Notes: a model not told the origin generated them from the sequence alone. A stretch of 64,000 bases of DNA from Stentor coeruleus (GCA_001970955.1 MPUH01000002.1:169044-233043); one strand, 5' to 3'; positions 1-10,992 are shown, numbered from the stretch's first letter. Numbers and translations are program-made.

Positions 1-2
1 TC

Positions 3-95
3 ACTGCTTTAGAAGAACTTGAGAGTATTAGAAACTCTTCATCAAGGCAGGATACAAAATATGTACCCACATCACAAGAACTTTATAGCAATTAG
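3..95 (+). CDS. C-terminal end of a gene cut by the window edge
   Basis: An open frame runs from the first bases to a TAG at 93-95 and encodes about 30 residues rich in Glu, Ser and Gln. No start codon is in the window, so this is the tail of a plus-strand gene that begins upstream. It lies 122 nt before the next start codon. The protein family cannot be recognised from this fragment. Confidence 0.5.
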   Translation, partial: TALEELESIRNSSSRQDTKYVPTSQELYSN

Positions 96-217
96 TGAAT
101 AGTAATTAGACTTAGGAATTGATGAACTAATTATTCTTTTATGTATAAGTTTATATTTAAAACCCAAAATCCAAATTTTCTATTTAATCTCTCATTACTA
201 AAATGGTATAGTAACAA

Positions 218-1549
218 ATGGACTTAAAATCGATAGCCAGATCTCTCGCTGCATCAGAAGCTCAAACACGGTCTGAAGGTTTCGCTCTTATCTCATCCTA
301 TCTTCCATCTACCAATCTGAACTATCCAGATATTCTCAAGTTATGGAAGAGCATTTTTTACTGTATTTTCTATATAGATTTATGGATGGCAGATAGAAAC
401 CATAACGAAGTCTCTGAGCAGATCATAAAATTGACAACCCCATCTACAAAATTATCGTGGTCTTGGCGTTTAGGTTTTTATGAAACGATGCACAATGAGT
501 GGGACGGTATCGATTCTGTACGAATAGACAAGTTTATGCATTTAGTTAGGCTTTTTACTAGAGAAACATTGAAATCAGCTATGACTCAATCAGAAGAATG
601 GGTTAAGGTCTTACAAGTTTTGATAGAGAAATCTGCGGTTAAAGGAATTGCCTTACTTTTTCATGTGGCTGATGTGTATTTAGAAGAAATGCCTGAGGTT
701 GATGAAGACATGAAAATGATTTTGGTTGGTCCTTTTGTCGAACTTATGAAAAAAACAAGACTTAATCAGGTTTGTGATATGGTTTATAGTAGGATTTTGC
801 TTAGAATTTGCTGAAAATCGCTCAGGAAAATTTACTGAGTGGGTATATACACAAGCTACATCACAGTAAAGGATATATAGGAATGATATGACTAGCAAAG
901 CAAGGGAAAAATTTTATGACCTTTATGCGTTACTTCAAGGACATGAACTACCTTCCCGCCAAGGTGAAGTTGGAGAAGAACCTGTCAAAATCAAAAAAGA
1001 TAAGAAAAAACGTAAAAAAAATTTAAAAACTAAAGAGGAAAGTAAAGATAATGAAGAAATCCTGATGCCCTGAGTAGAGTTTTAGAAGAGTTTTATGAAC
1101 AGTCTGAGAATTTGAAGGTCTTGAAAATTGGTAAAGACACAATTGAATTAAAGCATGAAAAAGATGTTCATCTTGATGAACTGACTAAGAAAAAAGATAA
1201 GGAAAAAAGCGAAAAAAAAACGAAAAAGGAAAAAAAAGGTAAAAAAAACAAGAATCCTATGAAGCATTTTGAGGAACTTTGCAAAGAATACACAGCAAAG
1301 ACTGGGGGAATTGTCGAAGGAATTGAGACTCATGTTGAAGCTCCTATAGTACAAAAGGAAAATTTACAGAATAAAGAAGATAAAAAAGTTAAATTCAACT
1401 TGAAGATGAACTCGACTAGGATTTTTGATCAAAAACACATTATTGATAGTGGAAGTTTGACTCAAATTGGTACTCCTACTAGAGGGATTTTAAAGCGTAG
1501 GCCTGTGACCAAATCTTCTGGTCCAACTAAAAAGCAGAAGCTACAGTAG
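218..1549 (+). CDS. RRP1: RRP1/Nop52-like ribosomal RNA processing protein, two tiny introns
   Basis: Nop52/RRP1 proteins act in the nucleolus in 60S subunit and 27S/28S rRNA processing. The N-terminus (about residues 5-190) has the family pattern: a helical start, the 'LWKSIFYCIFY' and 'DLWMADR' stretch, then repeated Leu-rich helices. Two GT-AG introns restore the frame: 16 nt at 789-804 and 15 nt at 866-880. The second half is a Lys-rich, low-complexity basic tail with clusters of KKKDK type, usual for RRP1. The frame is still broken between about 1011 and 1063, where the reading frame must gain one base. A missing A in the eight-A run at 1013-1020 would repair it, so I suspect a sequence error; no suitable intron is visible. 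The protein ends at TAG 1547-1549. The family call rests on the N-terminal domain. Confidence 0.75.
789..804 (+). other. 16-nt intron in the RRP1-like gene
   Basis: GT at 789 and AG at 804. Without removal the frame ends at TGA 812-814; with removal it continues through residues FAENRSGKFTEW into the second exon. Confidence 0.85.
866..880 (+). other. 15-nt intron in the RRP1-like gene
   Basis: GTAAAGGATATATAG. Removal joins ca|g into a Gln codon and avoids the in-frame TAA at its start. Confidence 0.85.
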
Positions 1550-2268
1550 TTTAATTATAAGCTCATAGTGTTAGTTTATTAGAATATGACTTTAAGAATT
1601 TTGATTTTTTAGGATGATATTTGAAAAGTGGATTTTTTAGGATTTTATGAGAATTTTAATGATTAAAAGCTTTTAATGGGCATTTATTGGATAAAAGGTT
1701 TGAAGATTGGACTTATGGCGATTTTGTTTGAAATATAAATTAAAAGAGCGGGTTGGGTTTTAAGATTTTTGCTTGGAAAACTATTATGATGATATGGTTT
1801 AGGATTGGAATGAAGGATTTGTTGCTTAGGGATGATTGGATTATAGACATATTTTTAATACTGTTTTAGAAGTTTAATATGCTTGAAATGATTTGAAAAG
1901 ATATGGGATATATTCTAAAAATTGTTTAGTTTAAATTGATTGTATTCGGTTTTACAAAAAATTCAAACCACTTCACATCATTTCCCTTAACACCCAAATA
2001 TAAACAACAATTTTCATTCAATCCCTGATCTATCCTCCAACCAACTTCAAAAACTACGCTAATTCTCAATCCTCTTCCTTATAATATTACAAAAATCCCT
2101 TAAATCCTACCACAAAACGAGCCTCCTCTTCCCAAAACCATCAAATCCTCAGCAATTTCAACCATAATCAAAACCCCAAAAAAATTCCCATATTTCCCTT
2201 GCAAAATAATTGATATCATCTTTACAGCGTAATACAATCAACAATACCCATTAAATAATATTCGACAT
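1550..2268. other. intergenic; skew switches from G-rich to C-rich
   Basis: No gene is seen. Roughly 1560-1940 is nearly free of C on the plus strand (3' flank), while 1950-2268 is nearly free of G (5' flank of the cyclin). The change is abrupt. Confidence 0.7.
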
Positions 2269-2976
2269 ATGAAAAGCATATCTAATAACTGGACTCCTTC
2301 AATCAACACTTATACCTTAGAAAACTTCAAGAAAGACTGTGAAATAATCTTACCTAAAGACCAAAGATCAATTTCATCTTCAAAAGATCGTGATAATATC
2401 CAAAACTGGGTCGCTGATATTTTTTCTGATTTCAAGTGTTCAATGCAAACAAGGATCCTTGCCTGTTACTACATTGATGAATTTTTTATTAAAAAGCCTG
2501 AAGTTAGTCTTCATATAAAAAAACTAGCAGCTGTTATTTGTTTTGGAATAGCCTTGAAATTTGAAGAAAACATTTGGTTGAACCCTAAAGATATTTCAAG
2601 GTTATTTGAAGAAGTTTATGTAGAAGATAGTATAAATACTTTGGAATTGTATATACTGAAAACTTTAAACTGGAAATTAGTATATAAAACCCCTTCTGAT
2701 GTAATTAGATTGCTTATTTCTGCAACTTGCGAAAAAGGAGATTTGAGTAAAATTATTGAAAAAGCGGAACTGTTTGCTTTTGTGGGTATATTATCAAGCA
2801 CAACAGCTTTTTATAATGAAAATATGCTTGCTATGGCTAGTATATCTTTAGCTTTGAGGACACTTGGATTTAGTAAATTCTATGAAGAATGGTGGAGTAG
2901 TGTGACCTCGGTTTTGTATATGTCACAGAATGAGGTTGGAGAAATTGAAAATAAAATAATTAAAATAGTAAGTTGA
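2269..2976 (+). CDS. cyclin-box protein
   Basis: This 235-residue protein has a cyclin N-terminal fold. About residues 45-75 read as helix 1 (NWVADIFSDFKCSMQTRILACYYIDEFF). They are followed by the characteristic 'LAAVICFGIALKFEE' helix with the conserved KxEE, and then 'LELYILKTLNWKL', the standard helix-5 motif of cyclins. A second five-helix cyclin box follows (about 150-235). Cyclins bind and activate cyclin-dependent kinases. The sequence does not show which class this is, and no destruction box is evident. The gene is intron-free and ends in TGA, the standard stop; a TAG follows in frame 12 codons later. The start is the first ATG after the C-rich upstream region. Confidence 0.8.
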   Translation: MKSISNNWTPSINTYTLENFKKDCEIILPKDQRSISSSKDRDNIQNWVADIFSDFKCSMQTRILACYYIDEFFIKKPEVSLHIKKLAAVICFGIALKFEENIWLNPKDISRLFEEVYVEDSINTLELYILKTLNWKLVYKTPSDVIRLLISATCEKGDLSKIIEKAELFAFVGILSSTTAFYNENMLAMASISLALRTLGFSKFYEEWWSSVTSVLYMSQNEVGEIENKIIKIVS

Positions 2977-3925
2977 ATAATTTTGCTGGGAAAGATATGT
3001 ACGATTTTTTTTTAGGTAAATATGTGTGCTGGTATTAATTGATTGTTTGTGTTAGTAGAGGAGGCTATTATAGTAAAGATTGTTCTTTGTAATCGGTATT
3101 ATTTGAGGTTAGAAAATCATGATAGAAGAGTCTTCTATAAGTTTTCGGGTTAAGGGAATTTTATATTGCATCAAACGAGATGTTTATGGTTGATTTAAAA
3201 AATAATGTGAAAATGAAAAGATACCAAATTCACAAAAATATCAATTTTACATGAATAAAATTACCTCTGCTCATATTTTTCCAAAAAATATTTCATCTAT
3301 AAGTTATAGTATACAAGATTAAAAAGTAGTAAATTTAATTCATCACGTGCATAAAAAACAAAAATATTTTGCAAACTAAAAAATAATGCTAATACACTTA
3401 TAAACTTAATTCTCATTACCTATCAACTTCCAATCAGCCTTCATTAGCAAAATCTAAAAGCAAAAATCTCTTTTAGAAAAAATTTAACAATGAAATATGA
3501 AAATCGTCAAAAAAAATTCAATATTATGCAAACCTTCAACTCAATAAAATTAATTCCTCATAATATCTTAATTATCAAAACCATCATAAACCTTACAAGA
3601 ACAAAAAAACTTAATTTTACAATAAAACTAATTAAACTGATAAAAAAAATTCCCAATTTTATTTGAAATATTTCCTACAAAAAGTCACTATCTCCTTTTA
3701 TCATCTAATAATTTCCATAAAATTTCTTGTTTATCAATTCACAATCATTTCAATCTTTCAAAATCCTCATAAAAGCCATACTTAATTCTAACCCAAAAGC
3801 CATTTCTCAAAAAATGCTAAAAACATCAAGCAACATACAAAAAAATCCCTTTTCTACACAAAAGATTTAAAACCAAACTAATTTCCAATATAAATCTTAA
3901 TTAATTCATACTTCCCAACAAAATC
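2977..3925. other. intergenic between convergent genes
   Basis: No gene is seen. 2977-3190 is G-rich on the plus strand and 3400-3925 is C-rich, matching 3' flanks of a plus-strand and a minus-strand gene. The rest is A/T-rich. Confidence 0.6.
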
Positions 3926-4420
3926 TTATTCTTCTTCCCCTTGCTCAACCCTAGGCAACCTAAAAACTTTAATTGGTTTTCTCGATCTCCGAGGATTCGG
4001 AGATTTATGTACCCTTATAACATTAACAGCACCCTGTGTATCTTCACAATCAATAGGTAGTTCTTCATTACGATAAGTGTTAAATGAAGCTAATCTTTTT
4101 CGAAAATGTTCCTTTTCCCATGAATCTTTTTTCATGTTTGGCGACATTTCACTATTTGGAGATGTGCTTCTGCTTCCAATACTTGAACAACCTTTATGAA
4201 GCTTTAATATTAATCTTTTGCTTTTTTGACGAACTCGGTTTCCAACTACACGTATACGGAATTTAGGGAGATCTGTATTAGGTAATTTACTTGTAGAATC
4301 AGGCTTCATTTCACCCCAACTACATAGACCAATATTGAAGTCCAAGCTATTTTGTAGGGCTTCGTAGTTGATCTTGTCACTTTCTTCTGAAAGAAATTTA
4401 ATTAAAGTTTCTTCAGTCAT
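3926..4420 (-). CDS. hypothetical basic protein, 164 aa
   Basis: This is an intact single-exon frame with a TAA stop and the expected flanking skew (C-rich 3' side, G-rich 5' side on the plus strand). The N-terminal 40 residues are acidic and helical. The middle and C-terminal parts are Arg/Lys-rich with Ser-Pro sites ('SRSTSPNSEMSPN'), suggesting phosphorylation and disorder. The tail ends in an acidic EQGEEE. No known domain is recognised. Confidence 0.6.
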   Translation of the reverse strand: MTEETLIKFLSEESDKINYEALQNSLDFNIGLCSWGEMKPDSTSKLPNTDLPKFRIRVVGNRVRQKSKRLILKLHKGCSSIGSRSTSPNSEMSPNMKKDSWEKEHFRKRLASFNTYRNEELPIDCEDTQGAVNVIRVHKSPNPRRSRKPIKVFRLPRVEQGEEE

Positions 4421-5319
4421 TTTATTTACCTTTTTAAGAATGATGCTATTTTATAGGAGTTTTTATGTTTGTTTGATTGTTTGGGAATATTAGGCTTTTG
4501 AAGGTCAGTTTGAGGCTTTGCGATGATTATTGGGCTAGAGGAGGGGTTTATAGGTTTTTGTGTGGGTATTAGATTTTTGTATAGAAGGTTTTAGTTTTGA
4601 AAAATTAGGGAGAAGGTTTTTGGATGGTGAGTTTGAGATTATCGTGAAAAATAGTTAAGAAGATATTATGGGCTAATGTAAGATAAGGTAATATGGATTT
4701 TAGTTTTATTAGATATAAATTATATTTCTATAGTTTTTTGATATGCTATGGTATGACTTAAGATGATATCTATAGTGAATATCTTAAAACAAGCAAGGTG
4801 TATAGTTTTTTTAATTTTGGTTACCTTGTAGAAGTATAAAAACTTTTACTGTTTGCTATAATTTAATTATAATACCATGATTAAATCATAAAGCTTACAT
4901 TTAACATATTTATTCCATATATACTAAATTGCACCCTATCTAATATTTCATTATATCCTATATCTCTCCATACATAAATCTCTTAGTCCACTTAATTTCT
5001 CATGCAATTCAATACCAACAAAAATCTCAAACTTCAATATTATAAAATGCATGGCATATCATATAATAATACTCAAACTCTTACAAGCACTTATAATCCT
5101 ACCCATCAAAGCTTAAAACTCACTACCTACTTCTAGCAAATCATCCAGTCAATTGCCTCTATAAAATTCTCAATAACCTTATCTTTTTTCTCTCCAAATA
5201 AAAAAAATCTAAAAATCCCTCATCTCAAAAGCCAAGCCTGATTAACTCCTTAAGCCAAGCCATGAAAATTATGAAAAACTATCATCAACACTATATATCA
5301 TGCAACTAAACTATAAGTT
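4421..5319. other. intergenic between two minus-strand genes
   Basis: No gene is seen. 4430-4700 is G-rich on the plus strand (5' flank of the gene to the left) and 4900-5319 is C-rich (3' flank of the gene to the right). Confidence 0.6.
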
Positions 5320-6547
5320 TTAATTACTAGGGGTAAAGGTTTCGAAGTAAGAAGCAGTCTCCAATACAGCACGATACCTTGGCGCCCTAGGGATAGAAGA
5401 CCCTAAAGAGTCAATAGCCGCACGAGCATTAGCGAATTGATAAATTTCACTCTTAGGATAAATTGAATGTAAAGCACAAAACTCAAGCATTGACTCTATT
5501 TCTAACTNTGCCCTAGGGATAGAAGACCCTAAAGAGTCAATAGCCGCACGAGCATTAGCGAATTGATACATTTCACTCTTAGGATAAATTGAATGTAAAG
5601 CACAAAACTCAAGCATTGACTCTATTTCTAACTTAGATCCAGCAGCTGAACCTTTTACAGTTAGATCCTTAGACACAACGCTAAAAGCATTAAATGATGG
5701 GCTTTCTGAATTTTCAGGTAAACCAACTACTGTTACTATACCACGAGGTTTCAAAAGCTTAAGCTGCATATCTAAAGTTGAAGCTATTGCTGTATCAAGA
5801 ATATAATCCAATGTACGTTCGCCTCTTTTTATAGCTTCAGGGTCTTTGCTATTAAGAAAATGATGTGCTCCAAATTCTCTAGCTTCGGATTCTTTGCTAG
5901 GTGAAGTGCTGATTGCAGTTACTTCACATCCCATATTTTTTGCAATCATTAAAGCTAAATGCCCAAGACCACCAATACCAACAACACCAACTTTCATTCC
6001 TGGTACTAAATCACGTTTAAATGGACTGTAGACTGTTGCCCCTGCACATGAGAGGAGCTGCTGAGCCGGGTATAGCATCGGGGAGTTTATGGAAACCTTG
6101 TTGGTTTGATTGATATGATGTCGCCCAACCACCAAAGTGGTTTATGATTGATCCTTCTGCTGATCCACAGAATTGGGTGTTACCAGTTCTGCAGGTAAAA
6201 CAATTAGTGCAATAGTTTCTAAACCACCCATGTCCGACACGGTCACCAATCTGGAAATCAGTAACTTTTTCTCCGATATGAGTGACAACACCAAATGTTT
6301 CATGACCTCCAACAAAAGGATAATTTGTCGAACCCCAACCATTTTTCATCATGAATGTATCGCTTTGACAACATCCTGAATGAGTAACTCTAATTCTTAC
6401 CTCATTATCCAAAAGAGGAGGGTGTCTAAAAGGCAAATATTCAAAGTCTAAACTTGCAGATTTTGTTAGTAGAGCAACACCATGGGCACTACCAATATCA
6501 CAAGGTATAGATGCTCTATCACCTAATATCTCATATGAAGAAGCCAT
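5320..6547 (-). CDS. zinc-dependent alcohol dehydrogenase (cinnamyl-alcohol type), frame broken
   Basis: This is a medium-chain NADP(H)-dependent alcohol dehydrogenase of the CAD/YahK type, which oxidises alcohols or reduces aldehydes in the cytosol. The N-terminal GroES-like domain has the catalytic zinc ligand region 'GCCQSD', the 'GGHETFG' motif, and the structural zinc cysteines in 'CTNCFTCRTGNTQFC'. The Rossmann part has 'VGIGGLGHLALMIAKNMGCEV'. Two faults interrupt it. Near 6046-6051 the frame shifts inside the usual 'AAPLLCAGATVYSP' motif, as if two bases were missing. At N 5508 about 125 nt are duplicated. The two copies differ by a Met/Ile codon, so they look like two alleles joined by assembly. 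Without these faults the length (about 360 aa) is normal. It may be an intact gene with assembly errors or a young pseudogene. Confidence 0.8.
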
Positions 6548-7464
6548 ATTATATCCATTAAATATATTTAGGCTATTAAAAAGCCTTAGTAAGTATATAA
6601 GCTAATATAGGATTCATTGATATTTATGTAATGATAAATACCTAAAGATTCAAAAAAAAACTTTTCAATCTATGATAAACTGGGCTTGAGTATAAAATTT
6701 TGAAAAGGTTGATTATGACCTTTAAGGATTTAGGATAAAGTCTAAAAGAGAATTTTTTATCATAACTTGCCAAAGGGTGATTTTTGTATAGTTTGAGATA
6801 TAGGAAAAACTTGATATTGATTTTAATTTATTATAAGTTGGAGAGACAATGATTTTTGTGATTAAATCAACCATGTTTTTAAAGTTCAGACCTTAAGTTG
6901 TTGGGTGATTAAATTAAGATAGACTACATGAAAAAAAAAGCGCACGGATTTAGATAATTAAAGGGTTGATGGGTTAGGATTTGGATTTTTATGATTTTAT
7001 AATGTTTCTAAAGTTTAAAGGGAATAAAATAATACATGGATCAAGAAAATATTTTAATTTTTGAGATTTAGGAATTTGTGATAAGATATAGGTAAAGTTG
7101 AGGATAATTAATTATTTGATAGGCATTAGAATTTGATTTGGTTTGATTTTGATTCATGAATAGAAGAAGAGAAACAATTAGCCTTATGAACTTAATTTAA
7201 GACATAAGATAAAACATTAAAGGTAAAAATAAAAGATCATGATATCAAGACTTAAAAATCAGAGATTGAGTTTAAAAGGTTATACAAACTTTATTTAAAA
7301 AATACTCTTAAGCCCAACAGAAAAAGAACCTTTAGCTTGTATAAGATAATCTAGTTAATAAATATTTTTATTATATATCATCTGAAAATATGTAAAAACT
7401 ATTTATTTTTACGATAAAAGTTTTATTTAAGATTTATTAATAAGTGAATTACTTATATAACAGT
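6548..7464. other. intergenic, G-rich then A/T-rich
   Basis: No gene is seen. 6600-7150 is G-rich and C-poor on the plus strand, the usual 5' flank of a minus-strand gene. 7200-7464 is plain A/T-rich DNA. Confidence 0.5.
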
Positions 7465-8202
7465 TTACCTACACTTAGCCAATACCAAAGAGCAATGTGG
7501 GCACTTGTGAACTTTGTAATTATTAAGCCACAATGGTCCGCTACAGCATGTGAAAATCGAAGAAAACATCTTCAAAAATTTCCCTGGAACTCTTGTATTA
7601 TAAAACTCAATAGCTGTATGAACATCAATCTTGCAATACCTACAATAAACAGAACAAGGGGAATTTTCTAATACAATCAATGAGCTTCTAACAGAATCAC
7701 AAGTATTTTCCTTCCCGCTTTCTGAAAGACCCATTTTCATATCAATTGAATCCTTTTCCCCATCTTCAGGAGCAACATAAACAACTGAATCAGCATCACT
7801 TACATTATGAAGATGACTAGGACATCGACTATCTTCTATAAAAACACTTAAAACTTTACTTGTATTCCTTGTTGAAGGTTCTTTTGGGATATCTAATTCA
7901 AGTATTTCATCAGTAAAAGTTATAGATTTTTGTCTTGTATGAGAAATTTTCTTTATATGTTTTGGCTCATATGTTAATAATTTGCTTGATTTTATTTCTG
8001 AGTCTTGATCTTCTGGTATTATATCAATAGTATCGAATTTGTTAGGTTTTTGTGAGGAATAGCGACGTTCAGAAAGACAGGATCGACGTGATTTTGTAGT
8101 GGAATTCGAAAATATCAACCCAACATCACGCTTTATGGTACTTGGGATATTGTCTTGATGGCTCTGAAATGATTTTTCTGGGGTTTTGAAGTCTGCTATC
8201 AT
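7465..8202 (-). CDS. LITAF-like zinc-ribbon membrane protein
   Basis: This 245-residue protein has a low-complexity N-terminal two thirds and a LITAF-like domain at about 175-245. The first zinc half-site is 'CRYCKIDVHTAIEFY', then comes a short hydrophobic, Cys-containing segment ('MFSSIFTCCSGPLWL'), and the second half-site is 'HKCPHCSLVLAKC'. LITAF domains insert into the cytosolic face of endosomal or lysosomal membranes and coordinate zinc with the CxxC and HxCPxC motifs. Here the membrane segment is shorter than usual. A second LITAF protein lies at 21107-21811. Single exon, TAA stop. Confidence 0.75.
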   Translation of the reverse strand: MIADFKTPEKSFQSHQDNIPSTIKRDVGLIFSNSTTKSRRSCLSERRYSSQKPNKFDTIDIIPEDQDSEIKSSKLLTYEPKHIKKISHTRQKSITFTDEILELDIPKEPSTRNTSKVLSVFIEDSRCPSHLHNVSDADSVVYVAPEDGEKDSIDMKMGLSESGKENTCDSVRSSLIVLENSPCSVYCRYCKIDVHTAIEFYNTRVPGKFLKMFSSIFTCCSGPLWLNNYKVHKCPHCSLVLAKCR

Positions 8203-8460
8203 TTTCCGTTAAGAGATTATAAATGGTTTAGTTAAGAAATTAAGTAAAAATATAGGAAAAGGGTTTGGTGTTTTAGCATGATTAAAAATAATTAATTGAT
8301 AATTAAAAAAACTTTTTAAGTTGGAGAAAGGCATATTTTTTTGAAAAAATGCTTTAGTTGCAGGTAAAACTATTAGGTTTATCTGGGTAGGAGATTTAGG
8401 TGTTGCTGCTAGGGTTGATTGATTTATGAAATTGATACTTTTAGTTTTTGAAAATTTCAG

Positions 8461-8709
8461 CTATGGGAATAATTGGCTTAGAGAAAAAATCATACACTGA
8501 TTATCTGAGCTGCTTTGTCTGTTTGAATTAAAAGCAATTATGATGTGAAAAAAATTATTATCCTTATCTTGAGCAAAAATCCTAGTCCCATAATTGAAGT
8601 CCTGATTCCCTGCACTGTAGGCTACTATTATTAATGTAAAATGAAGAACTATATGCAAAAAGTGTATTATAAAAACTTTTCTACTCTTTATTTCTGCATG
8701 ATAGTACAT
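8461..8709 (-). CDS. possible small secreted or membrane-anchored protein, 82 aa
   Basis: An open frame with a hydrophobic segment near the N-terminus (about residues 11-31) could be a signal peptide or anchor. The remainder is polar with two Cys-free blocks and one Cys. There is no homology I recognise, and the flanks lack the clear skew seen beside the better-supported genes, so it may be chance. It is the only candidate between 8203 and 9144. Confidence 0.3.
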   Translation of the reverse strand: MYYHAEIKSRKVFIIHFLHIVLHFTLIIVAYSAGNQDFNYGTRIFAQDKDNNFFHIIIAFNSNRQSSSDNQCMIFSLSQLFP

Positions 8710-9144
8710 CAGTTACTTTATCCTGATATGATTCCTATAATTAAAAAAAAAAGATCTTTTAAATATATATACTAGTATTTTTGATATGCTGCAATATGAT
8801 AAATTATATGATATTATTGATAAAGTTTCTTAAATTTTATCTTTTTGATATTATAAAATTTATTAGAGATCTTGCTAATTCCTATTACGAGGTAGATACT
8901 ATCTAGACTATTTCTTTATTAATAAATTTAAAGTATTAATTTAAATTCTCATCAATAAAGTAAATATTCTATTCTACCTTGAGTTTATCTTTTTTCCTTC
9001 TTTTTTATTACACCACTAAAAATCACAAAAAGTGCCTTAAAAACTTCTAAGCACACCAAAATTTTATATCNAAAAATCACAAAAAGTGCCTTAAAAACTT
9101 CTAAGCACACCAAAATTTTATATCTCATAACTAATTTACTCTTA
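8710..9144. other. A/T-rich intergenic with an assembly join
   Basis: No gene is seen. N at 9071 separates two copies of a segment of about 55 nt. The C-rich strand near 8990-9144 fits the 3' flank of the palmitoyltransferase gene. Confidence 0.6.
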
Positions 9145-10143
9145 CTAAAACTCCACAGCATCCAGGACTTCATTTATATTCTTCCAGAACCCCAAATTAT
9201 AAACATTCACCCTATTCTTCCCATTGTCCTCCAGCTTCATCATTTTAATCCTCTCATTCGATGTCACATTCTGCCCAGCCATAAACAAATGATAAACAAA
9301 AAACCCCCCAAGTGTTAATCCCATTATCAAACAAAGTATAATAACAAAAACAAAACTAGGTAACCTCTGCAACATATACTGAAAAATAACAATCCAACTT
9401 CCTTTAACCTCATTTCCAAGCTTATCAATAAACACAACACTTAGCAATTTATCATTTTGAATAATATAAATCAATATCATTATCCCAACTTGTCCAGCAT
9501 AAAAGCATATAAGTGAATGTGATAATATAAAAGCAAGAAAGTATTTATAATTAGAATATCCAACACATTGATTGATCCATATACAATGATGATCTTGCTT
9601 ACCAATACAGAATTTGCATATACTACAATGTTTAGACCTTGCTGGTTTTTGGATTTTACAAGCTGAACAATCTGAAGGTTTATATAAAATATTATCATAT
9701 GGAAAGAGTTCAAGATGATATTTGAGGTTTTGTTTATCTATAATGCATGGAGAGACTATACTTGCTGATATAAATGTGAGTAAAGCTATAAAATATAAGA
9801 ATGAACCTATGTAAATGTGAAATTCTTGAACATAAGGATTTGGGATGTATGGAAAACCATATATGTAGTAAATTGTATAACCACCAATACTTAGGGCAAG
9901 ATATACCATTTGAAAGAAAGGGTTTGGCTCAGTGAAAATATACATTGCGTAATACTTGAATCGAGCTGTACCTTCAACGCCTAGAAGTTTTATGGTTAGG
10001 GAATAGGACCAATTTGGGATATGAACAAAGAAAACTCGGCTTGTTGCTGCGATAGGTCCTGAACCATGAGGGGATATACATAAGAGTATGAAGAGAATTG
10101 AGAATGTTATCACGAGGTAGATAAGTAACATCCAGAATCCCAT
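9145..10143 (-). CDS. DHHC-type protein S-palmitoyltransferase
   Basis: This 332-residue membrane enzyme transfers palmitate to cysteines of substrate proteins. The Cys-rich DHHC domain lies at about residues 155-205, with 'CSACKIQKPARSKHCSIC', 'C..GKQDHHCIWINQCVG' and 'NYKYF'. The catalytic motif DHHC is intact and the flanking zinc-binding Cys/His residues are present. Four membrane segments are visible: about 5-25, 85-105, 110-130 and a pair after the DHHC domain (about 205-230 and 260-290). Length is typical of the family. Single exon, TAG stop. The acylated substrate is unknown, but the N-terminal MGCC protein at 51018 is the kind of protein such enzymes modify. Confidence 0.93.
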   Translation of the reverse strand: MGFWMLLIYLVITFSILFILLCISPHGSGPIAATSRVFFVHIPNWSYSLTIKLLGVEGTARFKYYAMYIFTEPNPFFQMVYLALSIGGYTIYYIYGFPYIPNPYVQEFHIYIGSFLYFIALLTFISASIVSPCIIDKQNLKYHLELFPYDNILYKPSDCSACKIQKPARSKHCSICKFCIGKQDHHCIWINQCVGYSNYKYFLAFILSHSLICFYAGQVGIMILIYIIQNDKLLSVVFIDKLGNEVKGSWIVIFQYMLQRLPSFVFVIILCLIMGLTLGGFFVYHLFMAGQNVTSNERIKMMKLEDNGKNRVNVYNLGFWKNINEVLDAVEF

Positions 10144-10992
10144 TTTTTGTTTAGGAAATTTTGGGATTTTTAAAGATTGTATAGAGGAGGTTTGGCTTTA
10201 TGAAGATTTTTTTTTTTGGTTGGAGAAGTAGGATTTTGTTGGGGAGGATGAGATTTGGAGAATATGATTTAGGATTTTGGAAGGTGATTTTACCATTTTA
10301 GGTTGAAGTTTTTGATAAGGGTTGATGAGTAATACAGAGTTGGATGTATTTGTATTATAAATTTTTTTAATGATAGATTTAAGGTAGATATTGGTAATTT
10401 TATGAAGTTTATAGAAGTTTTAAGATTTATGTAAATTGCTAGGGAATTTAATGTTTATTTTTAGCTTTTAGATATATAGATTAAATAAATTATATTGTAT
10501 AAAAAATATCTTTTTTACTTGTAACAAAAAGTATTAAATATTATTACTATATAAAACCTTTAATATATAATTTTCTAAAGTTTCAGTACTTTTTTAATCT
10601 TTATACAATATTTACTTAAAAATTCTCATTGTCCCTCCTTTTTCATAAATTTTATATCCTATCCATAAATCATCCTCCCTCTTACCCCATACAAAATTTC
10701 TTATTCCATCCTCATCATCAAAACCACATCAAAAAAATCCTTCAAAAAACCTCATCTCTCCATTCAACTTCAAACCCTATAACTAAAAATCTTCCCTACC
10801 CCAAACCTTCCAAAAAAAACACCCCCTTCCCAAACCCTTCAATAAAAATCCTCCTTTTCCACAAAAACCTTCAAAAAAATCCATAATTTTCCATCTAATT
10901 TACCAAAAACATTTCCTAATCCCAAAACTAGTATCATTCCAATATAAAAATCTAAAAATTATCAGCTTAAGTTAATTATAGCAAGAATTAAA
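10144..10992. other. intergenic, strong skew switch
   Basis: 10144-10450 is G/T-rich and almost C-free; 10600-10992 is C/A-rich and almost G-free. An 85-codon open frame at 10629 is a product of this composition and not a gene. Confidence 0.6.

Noticed and set aside
6142-6379. Frames on both strands within the alcohol dehydrogenase
   Set aside because: They are shadows of the zinc-binding domain coding sequence.
10629-10886. Plus-strand 85-codon open frame
   Set aside because: It lies in a G-free, C/A-rich flank where stop codons are rare by composition; the translation is low-complexity Pro/Lys/His with no domain.
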